Assembly: GCA_034189695.1 (NCBI GenBank)
Contig: JAXHUA010000161.1
Coordinates: 1 to 5,183, forward strand
DNA from: JAXHUA01 sp034189695
Lineage (GTDB): Bacteria > Chloroflexota > Dehalococcoidia > E44-bin15
Direction: 5' to 3'
DNA: 5,183 bases
This document shows, piece after piece, positions 5,122 to 5,183 of this stretch. Positions within the stretch are counted from its first letter, which is position 1; each line of letters starts with the position of its first letter. A model generated the notes under the pieces. It was not told the origin of the DNA. It did no database searches and was given only the letters and a program-made list of their open reading frames with translations. The translations under genes were made by a program, and so were the position numbers.

Positions 5122-5183
5122 TTAGTTGGCTTTCCCATAGGGTAGGATATGCCGATTCCTTTTCCTACCGCATTCGGGGCACT
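5122..5183 (-). CDS. 3' end of a gene with a zinc-ribbon-like C-terminus (partial)
   Basis: Reading from the right edge, a frame gives CPECGRKRNRHILPYGKAN then TAA at 5124-5122. The CPECG motif followed by basic residues is typical of half a zinc-binding ribbon; the other cysteine pair would lie beyond the window. The stop is 14-20 nt upstream of the next gene's start candidates, with GGGAGG between, which fits a compact operon of small genes. A 7-bp inverted repeat (5141-5147 with 5163-5169) lies inside this coding tail and is probably incidental. The piece is short, so confidence is limited. Confidence 0.5.
   Translation of the reverse strand, partial: CPECGRKRNRHILPYGKAN

Noticed and set aside
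5141..5169. Perfect 7-bp inverted repeat GGTAGGA/TCCTACC as a terminator or attenuator
   Set aside because: It lies inside the coding tail of the CPECG gene, has a 15-nt loop and is not followed by a T-run.

Overview
The window looks like a bacterial accessory or defence-type locus of roughly balanced base composition. It has a sigma70-like promoter, Shine-Dalgarno (SD) sequences and a rho-independent terminator, all on the minus strand. The taxon cannot be fixed from the sequence. Every convincing gene is on the minus strand, so the locus reads from right to left.

Right flank (about 4641-5183): the last 19 codons of an upstream gene ending in a CxxC zinc-ribbon-like tail, then a small gene with winged-helix character that is broken by a -1 frameshift near 5027. 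This looks like decaying phage- or island-type DNA. A gene-poor stretch (4341-4640) follows, with only a weak plus-strand open frame.

Central operon (4340 down to 268): a TAGACA-17 bp-TATACT promoter, with a perfect 12-bp palindrome over its -35/spacer, precedes five tightly packed genes. They are a ribbon-helix-helix antitoxin, a VapC-like PIN toxin, a chimeric C5-cytosine DNA methyltransferase, an NA37/YejK-type nucleoid-associated protein, and a (p)ppGpp-synthetase-domain protein of the small alarmone synthetase / toxSAS type. Junctions are GTGA, an 11-nt gap with a strong SD, GTGA and ATGA. This predicts one transcript with translational coupling, ending at the terminator at 268-297, about 360 nt beyond the last stop codon.

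The most unusual gene is the methyltransferase. Motifs I, IV, VI and VIII are intact, but the protein leaves the family where the target-recognition domain should begin. It ends instead in about 80 residues resembling the extreme C-terminus of DUF499-type AAA ATPases from anti-phage loci. It is either a deletion scar between two defence genes or a real fusion. With the coupled NA37 and alarmone-synthetase genes and the upstream vapBC pair, the operon is a credible candidate for an undescribed anti-phage or toxin-antitoxin-like system. That role is inference; the domain assignments come from visible motifs.

Left flank (1-657): no convincing gene. It holds the terminator, several hairpins and three copies of a 9-mer (ACCAAGTCA on the transcribed strand) between the last gene and the terminator, so the operon 3' end may carry a structured RNA.
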